Shown here: piece by piece, positions 52,329-61,390 of the stretch
How positions within the stretch are numbered: position 1 is the first letter of the stretch
Layout: each line of letters begins with the position of its first letter
Notes under the pieces: model-generated
The model's input: the letters and a program-made list of their open reading frames with translations, nothing else
The model's database searches: none
What the model was told of the DNA's origin: nothing
NCBI RefSeq assembly: GCF_004022565.1
Contig: NZ_CP022987.1
Location: 2,914,001-2,978,000, forward strand
DNA: 64,000 nt
Direction: 5' to 3'
Source of the DNA: Pollutimonas thiosulfatoxidans
GTDB taxonomy: Bacteria; Pseudomonadota; Gammaproteobacteria; Burkholderiales; Burkholderiaceae_B
Translations under genes and position numbers: made by a program

Positions 52329-53498
52329 CTAGATTTTTGCTAACCGAGCAATAGCGGTGTCCAGAGTGTCGTCTCGTTTGGCAAAGCAGAATCGAATCAG
52401 CTGATGGTTGGATCGATCTGCCGCAGCGTCTTGGTAGAAAGCCGAAACGGGGATGACCCCTACCCCATGTTCCGTGGTCATCCATCGTGCGAAGTCCGCT
52501 TCGGGCATATCGGAGATCGCGCTGTAATCGGCCAACAGGAAAAAGCTGCCTTGTGTCTGCAAAGGCTTAAATCGGGTGCCGGCAAGGCCTGCTACAAGCC
52601 GGTCCCGTTTTTGTTGATAGAAGCTGGACAGCGCTAAATGCGCCCTGGAGTTTTTCATGTAGTTAGCCAGGCCGACCTGCATCGGAGAGTTCACGGTAAA
52701 CACCATGAATTGATGTACTTTTCTTATTTCAGCAGTCATGGCTGCAGGAGCACAGCAGTACCCGACTTTCCATCCGGTGGCGTTATAGGTCTTGCCGAAG
52801 GACGAAATCACGATAGACCTGGCGGACAAGGCGGGCCGGGTGGCCAAGCTTAAATGCTGTTGGCCATCGAAGACGATATGTTCGTAAACCTCATCACCCA
52901 GGAGAAAAATACCGGTGTTTTGCACAATATCTTCCAAGGCATCCAGATCGCTTTCCTGCATATTGATTCCCGTAGGGTTATGCGGGAAATTCAAGATAAG
53001 CAGTTTGCTGCGATCTGTAATGGCATCACGCACGGCTTGCCAGTCGATGGAATAACGAGGGACTTGTTCCGTAGGGGCTTGCATGGCAACAACTACCGGC
53101 CTGCCTCCAGCAAGCTCGATAGCCGGCAGGTACAGGTCGTAGCAAGGCTCGATTACCACCACCTCATCACCCTCGTGCACAAAGGCAAGGATGCTGGCCA
53201 TCAGGGCTTCCGTAGCGCCACTCGTAACCGTCACTTCCTGGTTGGGATCATATAGTCGGCCATACAGCTCTTTAACCTTGAGCGATATCTCGTTGCGAAG
53301 CTCCGGCACACCCGCCATCGGCGGATACTGATTATGGCTTTCCATCATGGCTTGACTTACCTTCGTCATTAGATCGATGTCGGGGTCAAAGTCGGGGAAG
53401 CCTTGTCCAAGGTTAATAGCCTTGTGGTCATTGGCCAATTGGCTCATGACAGTAAATATGGTGGTGCCCACATTTGGAAGCTTGGATATAAGTCGCAT
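52329..53498 (-). CDS. methionine/aromatic aminotransferase, class I/II PLP enzyme (YbdL type)
   Basis: 389 residues from the ATG at 53498 (MRLISKLPNVGTTIFTVMSQ). Markers: INLGQGFPDFDPD, PPMAGVPELRNEISLK, SGATEALMASILAF, NFPHNPTGINMQESDL, GDEVYEHIVFDG and the PLP lysine in SSFGKTYNATGWKVGY. These fit the kynurenine aminotransferase/YbdL methionine aminotransferase group. Residues upstream to 53579 are in frame but lack a start context. It is read toward the origin unit and ends at a terminator. Confidence 0.88.
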   Translation of the reverse strand: MRLISKLPNVGTTIFTVMSQLANDHKAINLGQGFPDFDPDIDLMTKVSQAMMESHNQYPPMAGVPELRNEISLKVKELYGRLYDPNQEVTVTSGATEALMASILAFVHEGDEVVVIEPCYDLYLPAIELAGGRPVVVAMQAPTEQVPRYSIDWQAVRDAITDRSKLLILNFPHNPTGINMQESDLDALEDIVQNTGIFLLGDEVYEHIVFDGQQHLSLATRPALSARSIVISSFGKTYNATGWKVGYCCAPAAMTAEIRKVHQFMVFTVNSPMQVGLANYMKNSRAHLALSSFYQQKRDRLVAGLAGTRFKPLQTQGSFFLLADYSAISDMPEADFARWMTTEHGVGVIPVSAFYQDAAADRSNHQLIRFCFAKRDDTLDTAIARLAKI

Positions 53499-53663
53499 AT
53501 ATTCTTCTGCTATTGAAGGGTTGGGATTCTGATAACGCCATAATAAGTTGCTTAATGGCCTGACGACTAAATACCACATTGGGGTAAATAAGTATTTGAT
53601 AAGTCAATACGTCGTGGTTATGCTCACACCTGAATTTTGTTTATTTTTAGGACGTTAAGCATC

Positions 53664-53870
53664 ATGGCTCAAAAGGGCAAAGTAAAGTGGTTCAACGCTG
53701 ACAAGGGTTTTGGCTTTATTACTCCAGACGAAGGTGGTACCGACGTATTCGCACACTTCTCCGCCATTGAGGGCCGCGGGTATCGCAGCCTGAATGAAGG
53801 TCAGGAAGTAGAGTTTGAAGTGAAGGACGGACCCAAGGGGCCGCAGGCGGCCGAGATCCGACCGCTGTAA
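53664..53870 (+). CDS. cspA: cold-shock domain protein
   Basis: 68 residues, MAQKGKVKWFNADKGFGFIT to AAEIRPL. RNP1 (KGFGFIT) and RNP2 (DVFAHFSAI) are intact. It is a single OB-fold RNA chaperone. The long leader (about 60 bases with T-rich stretches) may fold in a temperature-dependent way as in E. coli cspA, but I cannot show that. The exact paralogue letter is not determinable. Confidence 0.93.
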   Translation: MAQKGKVKWFNADKGFGFITPDEGGTDVFAHFSAIEGRGYRSLNEGQEVEFEVKDGPKGPQAAEIRPL

Positions 53871-53896
53871 ACCAGCACTGACGTACCGAACATATA

Positions 53897-53934
53897 ACAG
53901 CGCCCCGGCTCCATGCCGGGGCGTTGCATTTTTA
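53897..53934 (+). terminator. Rho-independent terminator after cspA-like gene
   Basis: CGCCCCGGC (53901-53909), loop TCCAT, GCCGGGGCG (53915-53923) followed by TTGCATTTTT. A strong stem and T-rich tail. Confidence 0.88.
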
Positions 53935-53964
53935 GGCCTGGTTTGTTCAAAATCTATACACCGT

Positions 53965-53973
53965 TTATCCACA
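53965..53973 (+). promoter_or_regulatory. DnaA box before the parS cluster
   Basis: Perfect TTATCCACA, followed 24 bases later by the first parS-like site. It is the fifth perfect box of the 50.7-54 kb stretch, outside the two units. Confidence 0.65.
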
Positions 53974-53996
53974 GGCTTACCCATATGCACGGATGT

Positions 53997-54068
53997 TGTT
54001 TCACGTGGAACCTACCGTGGCTCTGTTTCACGTGGAACGTTGAGTGCCGGCATGTTCCACGTGAAACA
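53997..54068. other. parS: parS centromere cluster (three sites)
   Basis: Three 16-base ParB sites in 72 bases just before mnmG: TGTTTCACGTGGAACC (53997-54012), TGTTTCACGTGGAACG (54024-54039) and TGTTCCACGTGAAACA (54053-54068, full TGTTNCACGTGAAACA consensus). Each carries the CACGTG core. They lie 2.7 kb from the parA start and overlap the mnmG promoter region. Confidence 0.92.
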
Positions 54069-54140
54069 TCCAGCGTCATCAGGCACGTTTGAGTAGCAGC
54101 AGTATAATGCGGCCTTCAGTCCACTTCGCTTGAGCGAATC

Positions 54141-56057
54141 ATGATTTACCCAGATGAATACGAGGTTATTGTCGTTGGCGGCGGCCACGCCGGCACAGAG
54201 GCTGCGCTTGCCGCTGCGCGCACTGGTGCCTCCACGCTGCTTCTTACTCACAATATGGAAACGCTTGGCCAGATGTCCTGCAATCCATCTATAGGCGGTA
54301 TCGGCAAAGGCCACCTGGTGAAAGAGATAGACGCCTTGGGTGGCGCGATGGCATTAGCGACTGACGCCGCGGGTATTCAGTTCCGAATTCTCAACCGTTC
54401 CAAAGGGCCGGCCGTTCGTGCGACCAGGGCCCAAGCAGACCGTTCTCTTTACCGACGTGCGATCCGTGGCATTCTTCAAAACCAGCCCAACCTCACTATC
54501 TTTCAACAAGCGGTGGATGACCTTATTTTAGAAGGGGATAGGGTAGTAGGCGCTGTAACCCAGATAGGTTTGAAGTTTCGTAGTCAAACGGTGGTGCTTA
54601 CGGCAGGTACCTTCCTTAATGGCTTGATCCACGTGGGTCTGGATCACTACGCCGGTGGGCGTGCTGGCGATCCACCTTCGGTGACGTTGGGCCAAAGGTT
54701 AAAGGAGCTGAAGCTACCGCAGGGCCGCCTGAAAACCGGCACGCCTCCGCGGATTGATGCCCGTAGTATCGACTTTTCCAAGACAGAAGAGCAGCCAGGC
54801 GATAGCAACCCTATTCCGGTGTTCTCGTATATGGGTTCGGTTGACATGCATCCGCAGCAGCTTCCTTGCTGGATGACCCATACTAATGCCCGCACCCACG
54901 ATATCATCCGTGCAGGGCTGGATCGCTCGCCGATGTATAGCGACAGTGGGACGATAGAGGGTATAGGTCCACGCTACTGTCCCTCGATCGAAGACAAAAT
55001 ACATCGTTTCGCAGACAAAGCCAGCCACCAGATATTTCTGGAACCCGAGGGCCTAAGTACACAAGAGATTTATCCCAATGGGATTTCAACCAGCCTGCCC
55101 TTTGATATACAGCTGGCTTTAGCCCGTACCCTGCCTGGGCTTGAGAACGCCGTCATTACCCGACCGGGCTATGCGATTGAATACGACTACTTTGATCCAC
55201 GTGAACTGAGCAGCACGCTGGAAACGCATGCAATCAAGGGCTTGTTCTTCGCCGGGCAAATTAACGGGACGACAGGTTACGAGGAAGCCGCGGCGCAAGG
55301 GCTACTGGCCGGAGTCAATGCCGCGCGCCAAGCACGGGGCTTGGAACCCTGGTGGCCCCAGCGCAACGAAGCCTATTTAGGAGTCCTGGTGGACGACCTG
55401 ATCACGCGTGGTGTGACCGAGCCCTATCGCATGTTTACTTCGCGCGCCGAATATCGGCTAAGCCTGCGTGAAGACAATGCGGATCTTCGGCTGACGGAAG
55501 AGGGGCGGCGCCTGGGCTTGGTATCGGATCAGCGTTGGGATGCCTACAGCCGTAAACGCGATGCTATCGCGTTGGAAGTCGAGCGTCTGAAATCCACGTG
55601 GATCAACCCGCGCACGTTGGAGCAGCATGTGGCTGAAAGCCTATTAGGAAAACAAATAGAGCGGGACTATTCGCTGCATGACATATTGAAGCGTCCGGAG
55701 GTTACCTACCAGATGCTGGGGCAAATACAAAAGGCCGACGGCACCGCCTTGCTTGTTGATGCCTTGCAAGAGGCCGACTACGCTGCGCAAGTGGAAGTCC
55801 AAATAAAATACGAGGGCTACGTGGCGAAACAACGGGAAGAGATCGAAAAACAGGCTAGCCAGGAGGGCCAGCCTATACCGCCCGATTTTGACTACGACGG
55901 CATAGACAGCCTGTCTATAGAGGTACGCCAGCGCCTGAAGTCCATACGTCCCGAGACAGTCGGCCAAGCCGCCCGGGTTTCCGGCATTACCCCAGCAGCG
56001 GTATCGTTATTGTTGATTCACCTGAAACGTCAGCAGCATCAAAAGAAAGCCGCGTAA
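54141..56057 (+). CDS. mnmG: tRNA uridine 5-carboxymethylaminomethyl modification enzyme MnmG (GidA)
   Basis: 638 residues. N-terminal FAD motif VIVVGGGHAGTEAALAAART, MSCNPSIGGIGKGHLVKEID, TAGTFLNGLIHVGLDHYAGG, ENAVITRPGYAIEYDYFDPR and the C-terminal tRNA-binding helix region RQRLKSIRPETVGQAARVSG. It works with MnmE on wobble uridine. It overlaps rsmG by one base (stop and start share A). The parS cluster in its promoter is the classic origin-proximal setting. Confidence 0.98.
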   Translation: MIYPDEYEVIVVGGGHAGTEAALAAARTGASTLLLTHNMETLGQMSCNPSIGGIGKGHLVKEIDALGGAMALATDAAGIQFRILNRSKGPAVRATRAQADRSLYRRAIRGILQNQPNLTIFQQAVDDLILEGDRVVGAVTQIGLKFRSQTVVLTAGTFLNGLIHVGLDHYAGGRAGDPPSVTLGQRLKELKLPQGRLKTGTPPRIDARSIDFSKTEEQPGDSNPIPVFSYMGSVDMHPQQLPCWMTHTNARTHDIIRAGLDRSPMYSDSGTIEGIGPRYCPSIEDKIHRFADKASHQIFLEPEGLSTQEIYPNGISTSLPFDIQLALARTLPGLENAVITRPGYAIEYDYFDPRELSSTLETHAIKGLFFAGQINGTTGYEEAAAQGLLAGVNAARQARGLEPWWPQRNEAYLGVLVDDLITRGVTEPYRMFTSRAEYRLSLREDNADLRLTEEGRRLGLVSDQRWDAYSRKRDAIALEVERLKSTWINPRTLEQHVAESLLGKQIERDYSLHDILKRPEVTYQMLGQIQKADGTALLVDALQEADYAAQVEVQIKYEGYVAKQREEIEKQASQEGQPIPPDFDYDGIDSLSIEVRQRLKSIRPETVGQAARVSGITPAAVSLLLIHLKRQQHQKKAA

Positions 56058-56731
56058 TGGGAGGCACGGATAACATCAAGCAACGTTTACGCAGTGCAGC
56101 TCAAACACTTGACCTGGTCATCGAAGACGACGAAATCGAGGCTTTGCTAGCCTATTTGCGTCAATTAGAGCGTTGGAACAACACTTATAATCTGACAGCC
56201 CTGCGCGACCCGGAACACATGCTGGTGCAGCACGTATTTGACAGTCTTGCAATCGTGCAGCCAGTGCAGGATATACTGGATAAAAACACAGTAGTTGCAC
56301 CCGCTATTGCCGATATCGGCTCGGGGCCGGGTTTGCCCGGCATCATCCTGTCTATTATGCGCGCGCAGTGGCAGGTTCGCTGTGTCGATGCAGTAGAAAA
56401 AAAAGTGGCGTTCATGCGCCAGGTTGCTTCTGTCTTGCGGTTAAGCAATGTTCAAGCCCTGCACGCCCGTGTCGAACAGTTAGAGCCGCTGCAAGCCGAC
56501 CTGGTGGTTTCGCGTGCGTTTGCCTCACTGGCTGACTTTGCGCGCCTGGCGGGACGGCATGTTGGCCCGGGTGGCACCCTGTTGGCAATGAAAGGGCGCG
56601 AGCCCGTGGACGAAGTCAGAGCATTACATGAAGAAACCGAATGGCGAGTCGATCATATTCAAGCGCTCGCCGTGCCCGAACTGGATGCCCAGCGTTGTCT
56701 GGTCTGGATGAGCCGTCAAGGAAACCTATGA
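56057..56731 (+). CDS. rsmG: 16S rRNA (guanine-527-N7) methyltransferase
   Basis: 224 residues. S-adenosylmethionine site ADIGSGPGLPGIILSIM, then VDAVEKKVAFMRQVASVLRL and LVVSRAFASLADFARLAGRH of the family. ARQLERWNNTYNLTALRDPEHM-type N-terminal motif is present (WNNTYNLTALRDPE). Its stop overlaps the parA start (ATGA), so mnmG-rsmG-parA-parB form one translationally linked operon. Confidence 0.96.
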   Translation: MGGTDNIKQRLRSAAQTLDLVIEDDEIEALLAYLRQLERWNNTYNLTALRDPEHMLVQHVFDSLAIVQPVQDILDKNTVVAPAIADIGSGPGLPGIILSIMRAQWQVRCVDAVEKKVAFMRQVASVLRLSNVQALHARVEQLEPLQADLVVSRAFASLADFARLAGRHVGPGGTLLAMKGREPVDEVRALHEETEWRVDHIQALAVPELDAQRCLVWMSRQGNL

Positions 56732-57546
56732 GTCACAGCGCCATTACCGCCAATGTGTTCTGCATTACCAACCAAAAGGGTGGGGTAGGCAAAACTACCA
56801 CTGCAATCAATCTGGCCACTGCGCTGGCCGCGTTGGGCAAACGCGTTTTGTTGATCGACCTGGACCCTCAAGGCAATGCCACCATGGGCAGCGGTGTCGA
56901 TAAGAACAAGGTTGCGCAAAACCTTTATCAGGTGCTGATAGGCGACGCTACCATCGCCGACGCACGGGTGCGCTCGGAAGTGGGCGACTACGACGTCTTG
57001 CCAGCCAACCGCGAGCTGTCCGGGGCAGAAATCGACCTTATCCAAATGGACAACCGCGAGCAGCAGCTCAAGCGGGCCATTGCACAGGTCATGGATGACT
57101 ATGATTTCATTCTTATCGACTGCCCGCCCACGCTCTCTTTACTGACCTTGAATGGCCTGGCAGCGGCCCATGGCGTGATTATCCCGATGCAGTGCGAGTA
57201 CTTCGCCCTGGAAGGCTTGTCCGACCTGGTCAACACCATTAAGCGGGTTCATAACAATATCAATCCGGATCTGCAGCTCATCGGCTTGCTGCGCGTCATG
57301 TTTGACACTCGTGTTACCTTGCAGCAGCAGGTTTCGGCCCAGATCGAGGCTCATTTTGGAGACAAGGTCTTCAAGGCCATTGTGCCGCGCAACGTGCGTT
57401 TGGCCGAAGCACCCAGCCACGGCTTGCCTGGCATTGTCTACGACAAGAATTCTCGCGGCGCGAAGGCTTATATCGAGTTCGGCAATGAGCTCGTTCAAAG
57501 GGTCAAGAAAGAAGCCCTGCGCCAGCAAGCCCGTCCGCGCCCCTAA
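56728..57546 (+). CDS. parA: chromosome partitioning ATPase ParA
   Basis: 272 residues from the ATG at 56728 (MSHSAITANVFCITNQKGGV). Deviant Walker A KGGVGKTTTAIN, DLDPQGNATMGSGVD and DFILIDCPPTLSLLTLNGL (first 18) are diagnostic. This is the chromosomal (Soj-like) form without an N-terminal helix-turn-helix. ParA drives ParB-parS complexes apart on the nucleoid. Ribosome site AAGGAAACCT. Confidence 0.97.
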   Translation: MSHSAITANVFCITNQKGGVGKTTTAINLATALAALGKRVLLIDLDPQGNATMGSGVDKNKVAQNLYQVLIGDATIADARVRSEVGDYDVLPANRELSGAEIDLIQMDNREQQLKRAIAQVMDDYDFILIDCPPTLSLLTLNGLAAAHGVIIPMQCEYFALEGLSDLVNTIKRVHNNINPDLQLIGLLRVMFDTRVTLQQQVSAQIEAHFGDKVFKAIVPRNVRLAEAPSHGLPGIVYDKNSRGAKAYIEFGNELVQRVKKEALRQQARPRP

Positions 57547-57566
57547 CTGCATAAGGAATACACACT

Positions 57567-58487
57567 ATGGCAACCAAAAAACCAAAAGGGCTGGGCAGAG
57601 GCCTGGACGCGCTGCTTGGTGAAGACGCAGCGGTGATCAGCAACTTCGGCAAGGCCGAACCTGAAACCGGGCAGCCTTCAACGCTGAAACTCACCGCACT
57701 GCGGGCCGGCAAGTATCAACCCCGCACACGCATGGATGAAGGCGCCTTGAACGAGCTTGCCGATTCCATACGCACCCAGGGCATCATGCAGCCCATCCTG
57801 GTGCGCCCGCTGACTGGTAAAGATGCGGGCAAGTACGAGATTATCGCTGGCGAGCGTCGCTTTCGCGCCGCCAAGCTGGCTGGTCTGCGGGAAGTACCGG
57901 TGCTGGTAAAAGAGGTAGAAGACAAGAACGCAGCCGTCATGGCGCTGATCGAGAACATCCAGCGCGAAGACCTGAACCCCCTGGAAGAAGCTCACGGGGT
58001 GCGCAGGCTGCTGGACGAATTCGGCCTGACGCACGAACAAGCCGCCCAGGCCATTGGTCGTTCACGCTCGGCCACCAGCAACCTGCTGCGCCTGCTTAAC
58101 CTCACGGGGCCTGTACAGACCATGCTGCTGGCAGGCGACATAGACATGGGGCATGCGCGTGCCCTGTTGGCCACGGATGCCGCCACGCAAATTCTGCTGG
58201 CCAACGAAATCATCGCCAAACGCCTGTCTGTACGAGAAACGGAAAAGCTCGTGGGTCGCAGCCTGCGCGAAGCAGAAGGCTTGGCCGCCAAGCCGGCCAA
58301 GAAGACAGTAGCCGAATCGGGTGACGTCAAACGCCTGGAAGAAGCGCTGTCTGACCATCTCGGTACCAAAGTCTGCCTGAAAATAGGCGCCAAGAACCGC
58401 GGCCAGCTGCAAATCGACTTCCACGGATGGGAACACCTGAATTCCTTGCTGGAACGCCAAGGATTGTCCGGCTTGGTCGAAAGCTGA
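57567..58487 (+). CDS. parB: chromosome partitioning protein ParB
   Basis: 306 residues. N-terminal ParA-interacting peptide GLGRGLDALLGEDAAV, the CTPase/ParB box GERRFRAAKLAGLREVPVLV, ENIQREDLNPLEEAHGVRRL, the helix-turn-helix LTHEQAAQAIGRSRSATSNL and a C-terminal dimer domain (CLKIGAKNRGQLQIDF). It binds the parS sites 3.5 kb upstream. It starts 20 bases after parA. Confidence 0.97.
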   Translation: MATKKPKGLGRGLDALLGEDAAVISNFGKAEPETGQPSTLKLTALRAGKYQPRTRMDEGALNELADSIRTQGIMQPILVRPLTGKDAGKYEIIAGERRFRAAKLAGLREVPVLVKEVEDKNAAVMALIENIQREDLNPLEEAHGVRRLLDEFGLTHEQAAQAIGRSRSATSNLLRLLNLTGPVQTMLLAGDIDMGHARALLATDAATQILLANEIIAKRLSVRETEKLVGRSLREAEGLAAKPAKKTVAESGDVKRLEEALSDHLGTKVCLKIGAKNRGQLQIDFHGWEHLNSLLERQGLSGLVES

Positions 58488-58527
58488 TATCGGGGCCATC
58501 GTCTGTGAGCGGCTTGCCGAACACCAT

Positions 58528-58556
58528 TTGACAGCCCTAAAAAAACCCTGCATAAT
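58528..58556 (+). promoter_or_regulatory. sigma-70 promoter for the tRNA-tuf cluster
   Basis: TTGACA (58528-58533), 17-base spacer, CATAAT (58551-58556), 15 bases before the tRNA-Tyr. A strong stable-RNA type promoter. Confidence 0.85.
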
Positions 58557-58571
58557 TCGGAGTTCGCTTTT

Positions 58572-58658
58572 GGTGGGATTCCCGAGTGGTTAAAGGGGGC
58601 AGACTGTAAATCTGTTGGCCTTGCGCCTACGTTGGTTCGAATCCAACTCCCACCACCA
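58572..58658 (+). tRNA. tRNA-Tyr (GTA)
   Basis: 87 bases including an encoded CCA. Acceptor GGTGGGA pairs with TCCCACC; anticodon loop CTGTAAA reads GTA; a long variable arm (class II) and GGTTCGAATCC T-arm are present. Confidence 0.97.
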
Positions 58659-58749
58659 GCAGCACGAAATTTAGAGATGTATACGCAGGTTTTCCATGCC
58701 GGCGGCTATAAGGGCTTCCGGCTGGGCTGCATGGGTGAAGGAATCTTTC

Positions 58750-58823
58750 GCGGGTGTAGCTCAATGGTAGAGCAACAGCCTTCCAAGCTGATGACGAGGG
58801 TTCGATTCCCTTCACCCGCTCCA
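58750..58823 (+). tRNA. tRNA-Gly (TCC)
   Basis: 74 bases including CCA. Acceptor GCGGGTG/CACCCGC, D-arm TAGCTCAATGGTAGAGC, anticodon TCC in CTTCCAA, T-arm GGGTTCGATTCCC. Confidence 0.97.
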
Positions 58824-58873
58824 GTAAATATTTTCGAATTTCGCCCGCTGTGGCGGAAAGCAACTAAGCAGTT

Positions 58874-58948
<75 letters not shown>

Positions 58949-58991
58949 GAACTTTTTATTTATAGCTCTATTCCATCGTCAGGAGTCTGCC

Positions 58992-60182
58992 ATGGCAAAA
59001 GGTAAGTTTGAACGGACCAAACCGCACGTAAACGTAGGTACGATCGGGCACGTTGACCACGGCAAGACGACACTTACGGCAGCGATCACCACGGTGCTGG
59101 CCACTGCATTTGGCGGCGAAGCCAAAGGCTACGCACAGATTGACGCAGCGCCTGAAGAGAAAGCGCGCGGCATCACCATTAACACCTCGCACGTCGAGTA
59201 CGAAACGACAGCGCGTCACTACGCGCACGTTGACTGCCCGGGCCACGCTGACTATGTCAAGAACATGATCACGGGCGCGGCGCAAATGGACGGCGCCATC
59301 TTGGTGGTCTCGGCCGCTGACGGCCCCATGCCCCAAACGCGCGAGCACATCCTGCTCTCGCGCCAGGTCGGCGTGCCGTACATCATCGTGTTCCTGAACA
59401 AGGCCGACATGGTCGACGACGAAGAGTTGCTCGAGCTGGTCGAGATGGAAGTGCGCGAGCTGCTGTCCAAGTACGACTTTCCTGGCGACGACACCCCGAT
59501 CATCAAGGGTTCGGCCAAGCTGGCTCTTGAAGGCGACGAAGGCCCCCTGGGCAAGCCCGCCATCCTGGCCCTGGCCGAAGCGCTGGACACCTACATTCCT
59601 ACGCCAGAGCGCGCCGTTGACGGCACGTTCCTGATGCCGGTGGAAGACGTGTTCTCGATCTCCGGTCGTGGCACGGTGGTTACCGGCCGTATCGAGCGTG
59701 GCATCATCAAGGTTGGCGAAGAAATCGAAATCGTGGGCATCAAGGACACGGTCAAGAGCACTTGCACGGGCGTCGAGATGTTCCGCAAGCTGCTGGACCA
59801 AGGTCAAGCCGGCGATAACGTGGGTATTTTGCTGCGCGGCACCAAGCGCGAAGACGTCGAGCGCGGCCAGGTGTTGGCCAAGCCCGGCTCGATCAAGCCG
59901 CACACGGACTTCTCGGCCGAGGTGTACATTCTGTCCAAAGATGAAGGTGGCCGTCACACGCCGTTCTTCCAGGGCTATCGTCCCCAGTTTTACTTCCGTA
60001 CGACGGACGTAACGGGTACGATCGAACTGCCAGCGGACAAAGAAATGGTTCTGCCAGGCGATAACGTCTCGATCAAGGTCAGCCTGATCGCCCCGATCGC
60101 CATGGAAGAAGGTCTGCGCTTTGCTATTCGCGAAGGCGGCCGTACCGTGGGCGCCGGCGTCGTAGCCAGCATTACCAAGTAA
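58992..60182 (+). CDS. tuf: elongation factor Tu
   Basis: 396 residues. GTPase motifs GHVDHGKTTL, DCPGHADYVKNMITGA and NKADMVDD are intact, with the switch region GITINTSHVEYET, then the two beta-barrel domains. It delivers aminoacyl-tRNA to the ribosome. It lies in the Tyr-Gly-Thr-tuf-Trp cluster typical of proteobacterial tufB. A second tuf copy is expected in the str operon outside this window. Ribosome site TCAGGAGTCTGCC. Confidence 0.98.
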   Translation: MAKGKFERTKPHVNVGTIGHVDHGKTTLTAAITTVLATAFGGEAKGYAQIDAAPEEKARGITINTSHVEYETTARHYAHVDCPGHADYVKNMITGAAQMDGAILVVSAADGPMPQTREHILLSRQVGVPYIIVFLNKADMVDDEELLELVEMEVRELLSKYDFPGDDTPIIKGSAKLALEGDEGPLGKPAILALAEALDTYIPTPERAVDGTFLMPVEDVFSISGRGTVVTGRIERGIIKVGEEIEIVGIKDTVKSTCTGVEMFRKLLDQGQAGDNVGILLRGTKREDVERGQVLAKPGSIKPHTDFSAEVYILSKDEGGRHTPFFQGYRPQFYFRTTDVTGTIELPADKEMVLPGDNVSIKVSLIAPIAMEEGLRFAIREGGRTVGAGVVASITK

Positions 60183-60198
60183 CACGCAGTCCAGAAGG

Positions 60199-60230
60199 GC
60201 GGATGAGCGTCTTGGCGCTCTTCCGCTTTC
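60199..60230 (+). terminator. hairpin after tuf
   Basis: GCGGA-T-GAGCG (60199-60209), loop TCTTGG, CGCTC-T-TCCGC (60216-60226) then TTTC. Ten base pairs with one T/T bulge; probable terminator or processing stem before tRNA-Trp. Confidence 0.7.
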
Positions 60231-60275
60231 GTTGTAAAAAGCGATGGATACCGCCAATACGTCGCTACAGGGTTT

Positions 60276-60351
60276 AGGGGTATAGCTCAATTGGCAGAGC
60301 GTCGGTCTCCAAAACCGAAGGTTGTAGGTTCGATTCCTACTGCCCCTGCCA
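60276..60351 (+). tRNA. tRNA-Trp (CCA)
   Basis: 76 bases including CCA. Acceptor AGGGGTA/TGCCCCT, anticodon loop CTCCAAA reads CCA, T-arm TAGGTTCGATTCCTA. The tufB-trnW-secE order is conserved in betaproteobacteria. Confidence 0.97.
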
Positions 60352-60401
60352 CACACAGTCAGTCACATCGCTGCCGCTAGGGCGGCGCCACATGCCGGAA
60401 T

Positions 60402-60782
60402 ATGTCGAATAGCAACGTAGAAACCGTTACCAGTACCGCCGACCGCATCAAAATGGGTCTGGCCGTGCTCGTTATCGTCGCCGGTATTGTGGGTTACTCG
60501 GTGCTAGAGGGTCAACCGACCATCGCCCGGGTGGGCGTGTTCCTGGCCGGGCTGGTGGTCGCCGGCATCATTGCCTGGTTCAGCGAACCGGGCCGCCGCA
60601 CCATGAGCTTCGGGCGCGACGCCTACAACGAAACCAAACGCGTGGTATGGCCGACGCGTAAAGAAGCCACCCAGATGACGGGTATTGTCTTTGTGTTCGT
60701 CGTTGTCATCGGCATTTTGTTGTGGGTTGTCGACAAAGGGCTCGCGTGGGCCATTTACGGCCTGCTGCTTGGCTGGAAATAA
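60402..60782 (+). CDS. secE: preprotein translocase subunit SecE
   Basis: 126 residues, the long three-membrane-segment form. Two N-terminal segments (about 20-40, 43-60), then the conserved amphipathic EETKRVVWPTRKEATQMTGI (partly YNETKRVVWPTRKEA) and the final essential membrane segment IVFVFVVVIGILLWVVDKGL. It is part of SecYEG. It is followed nine bases later by nusG. Confidence 0.95.
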   Translation: MSNSNVETVTSTADRIKMGLAVLVIVAGIVGYSVLEGQPTIARVGVFLAGLVVAGIIAWFSEPGRRTMSFGRDAYNETKRVVWPTRKEATQMTGIVFVFVVVIGILLWVVDKGLAWAIYGLLLGWK

Positions 60783-60791
60783 AGGACACAC

Positions 60792-61325
60792 ATGAGCAAG
60801 CGTTGGTATGTCGTACACGTTTATTCCGGAATGGAAAAAAGCGTGCACAAAGCGCTCGTCGAGCGTATTGAACGTGCAGGGCTGGAAACCTCCTTTGGTC
60901 GTATTCTGGTTCCTTCCGAAGAAGTCGTCGAGGTAAAGGGTGGCAAGAAGTCCATCTCCGAGCGACGCATATTCCCGGGCTATGTCCTGGTCGAGATGGA
61001 TCTTACCGACGAGACCTGGCACCTGGTAAAGAACACCAACCGGGTTACCGGTTTCCTGGGCGGCTCGGGTAATCGTCCCGCGCCTATTTCTGATCGCGAA
61101 GTCGAGAAAATCCTTTCGCAGATGGAAGAAGGCGTCGAGAAGCCACGGCCCAAGGTCCTGTTCGAAGTGGGCGAGATGGTCCGCGTCAAGGAAGGCCCGT
61201 TTGCAGATTTCAACGGCAACGTTGAAGACGTTAATTACGAGAAAAGCAAGGTGCGTGTCTCGGTCACGATTTTTGGCCGCGCCACCCCTGTCGAACTCGA
61301 TTTCGGTCAGGTCGAGAAGTCCTGA
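60792..61325 (+). CDS. nusG: transcription antitermination factor NusG
   Basis: 177 residues: NGN domain (MSKRWYVVHVYSGMEKSVHK) and C-terminal KOW domain (VGEMVRVKEGPFADFNGNVE). It binds RNA polymerase and couples it to Rho or the ribosome. It is in the secE-nusG-rplK order. Confidence 0.97.
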   Translation: MSKRWYVVHVYSGMEKSVHKALVERIERAGLETSFGRILVPSEEVVEVKGGKKSISERRIFPGYVLVEMDLTDETWHLVKNTNRVTGFLGGSGNRPAPISDREVEKILSQMEEGVEKPRPKVLFEVGEMVRVKEGPFADFNGNVEDVNYEKSKVRVSVTIFGRATPVELDFGQVEKS

Positions 61326-61390
61326 CTTCAACCCCGGGGAGCCGTTACAGCACATCGCTGTTCGGCGCATGAACCCGCAAGGAGCAAAGC

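Noticed and set aside
58968..60356. 462-codon open frame opposite tuf and the tRNA-Trp gene
   Set aside because: Antisense of the EF-Tu gene, and it would read through tRNA-Trp.
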